Shown here piece by piece: positions 5,933 through 6,343 of a DNA stretch of 6,343 nucleotides (its first letter is position 1; each line of letters begins with the position of its first letter). The position numbers and the translations under genes were made by a program. Below the pieces are notes generated by a model, which saw nothing but the letters and a program-made list of their open reading frames with translations, did no database searches and was not told the origin of the DNA. Source of the DNA: Chloroflexi bacterium UBA4733 (GTDB lineage Bacteria > Chloroflexota > UBA4733); the NCBI GenBank assembly GCA_002404055.1, contig DHIZ01000135.1, positions 1 to 6,343 of the forward strand, written 5' to 3'.

Positions 5933-5999
5933 GCCATGATACGCTGCTCTGGGATGTGTAGACGGCATCCCTGGAGGGAGAGGGAAGTCTCAAAAGCAC

Positions 6000-6057
6000 A
6001 TGCGGCGACTCGGCCGGACCGGCCTGTTAGTAAGCGAGGTGGGTCTGGGCGGGGCCT
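6000..6057 (+). pseudogene. Aldo/keto reductase, first 19 codons only, cut by the repeat
   Basis: From ATG 6000 the plus strand reads MRRLGRTGLLVSEVGLGGA, the characteristic beta-strand start of aldo/keto reductases ('RRLGRTGLKVSELGLG'). Similarity ends at about 6057, exactly where the 111-bp repeat begins. The frame stays open to TAG 6321-6323 but encodes only repeat-derived and antisense sequence. The NADPH-binding barrel and the catalytic Asp/Tyr/Lys/His residues are all missing. A purine-rich stretch (GGAGGGAGAGGGAAG) lies upstream, although its last G run is rather far from the ATG. Its place 91 bases after the sugar-binding protein gene suggests an original sugar-oxidation operon. Confidence 0.75.
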
Positions 6058-6168
6058 GTCCTCTCTGCTGCCCCGTTGCAATTCTACTCCATTTCCCCCT
6101 TCCTTCCCGGGGAAGGGGCACGGGAAGGTTCCCCCGGAAGGCCGGGCCGTGCGGCACCTTGACTCTGT
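6058..6168. repeat. 111-bp dispersed repeat, copy 2
   Basis: Matches 1729-1840. This copy contains a perfect short palindrome CCTTCCC-G-GGGAAGG near 6101-6115. It lies between a plus-strand aldo/keto reductase start and a minus-strand gene fragment, both of which lose similarity at its edges. As in copy 1, the minus strand supplies an in-frame end reading KG(D/E)ME-stop. Confidence 0.8.
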
Positions 6169-6343
6169 TGAAGAAAGCGCAGTGTGTCGAACTCGCGCTC
6201 CAGCCAGCGTCGATCATCACGATAATACAGCATGGCGACCGCCCCACGCCCATCAGCCTCGCGCAAGCGAAGGTGCCGATTGTTGTCGGCGTAGCCGGTG
6301 ACGATCGCCTCGGTACCGCATAGTGACTTCCAGAATCCTGTAC
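6084..6343 (-). pseudogene. Phosphotransferase-like N-lobe fragment, truncated by the repeat, 5' end off the window
   Basis: The minus strand from the right edge reads GTEAIVTGYADNNRHLRLRE, then ADGRGAVAMLYYRDDRRWLE and REFDTLRFLQQ. This resembles the N-terminal lobe of aminoglycoside/choline-kinase-like phosphotransferases: strands around N-R-x-x-R-L, a 'VLRxYRRD' strand and a helix with RE...L.FL. At residue SQ it enters the 111-bp repeat, which provides the tail GAARPGLPGEP... and the stop at 6084-6086. The Brenner-type catalytic loop (HGDxxxxN) and DFG-like residues are absent, so no active enzyme is expected. The residue usually Arg/Lys in the third strand is Met here. Only about 60 residues support the assignment. 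Confidence 0.45.

Noticed and set aside
4592..5968. 458-codon minus-strand open frame opposite the sugar-binding protein gene
   Set aside because: Arg/Leu/Val-rich antisense shadow of a clearly real gene in high-GC DNA; no recognisable domain.

Overview
The window is high-GC bacterial DNA. It carries several mobile or repeated sequences and an unusual number of broken genes. The gene set (an MmeI-type restriction-modification protein, an FmdB zinc-ribbon protein, a VapBC toxin-antitoxin pair, and an IclR regulator divergent from a Tat-type lipoprotein sugar-binding protein) and the codon usage would suit a high-GC Chloroflexota, possibly Thermomicrobia-like, or an actinomycete. That placement is inference; no rRNA or marker gene is present.

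Layout, left to right. (1) 1-1009, minus strand: the 5' part of an MmeI-like methyltransferase/endonuclease gene. Its nuclease core is missing and the reading frame is broken at about 800-820. (2) 1010-1409: no recognisable gene, but a strong palindrome at 1141-1173. (3) 1410-1724, minus: a small CopG-type antitoxin-like protein with no visible toxin. (4) 1729-1840: first copy of a roughly 111-bp repeat, which supplies the 3' end of the next gene. (5) 1755-1988, minus: an FmdB-family zinc-ribbon protein. (6) 2195-3005, plus: vapB (AbrB type) overlapping vapC. The vapC gene is interrupted by a 97-bp foldback element flanked by TA dinucleotides; removing it restores a full PIN-domain toxin of 146 residues. 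(7) 3016-3162: a partial second copy of the fmdB 5' end and leader, so vapBC lies between two direct repeats. (8) 3183-4031, minus: an IclR-family regulator. (9) 4032-4354: the divergent control region, with an 8-bp tandem array, a good sigma70-type promoter and a palindrome that is a plausible IclR operator. (10) 4355-5908, plus: an ABC-transporter sugar-binding lipoprotein. (11) 5909-6343: the first 19 codons of an aldo/keto reductase, then the second copy of the 111-bp repeat, then a minus-strand fragment resembling a phosphotransferase N-lobe.

The most coherent functional unit is IclR plus the sugar-binding protein plus the reductase remnant. It looks like a carbohydrate uptake and oxidation operon under a divergent repressor, but no permeases are visible and the downstream gene is cut by the repeat. 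The most informative signals are the foldback element in vapC, the direct repeats flanking vapBC, and the 111-bp repeat at gene breakpoints.
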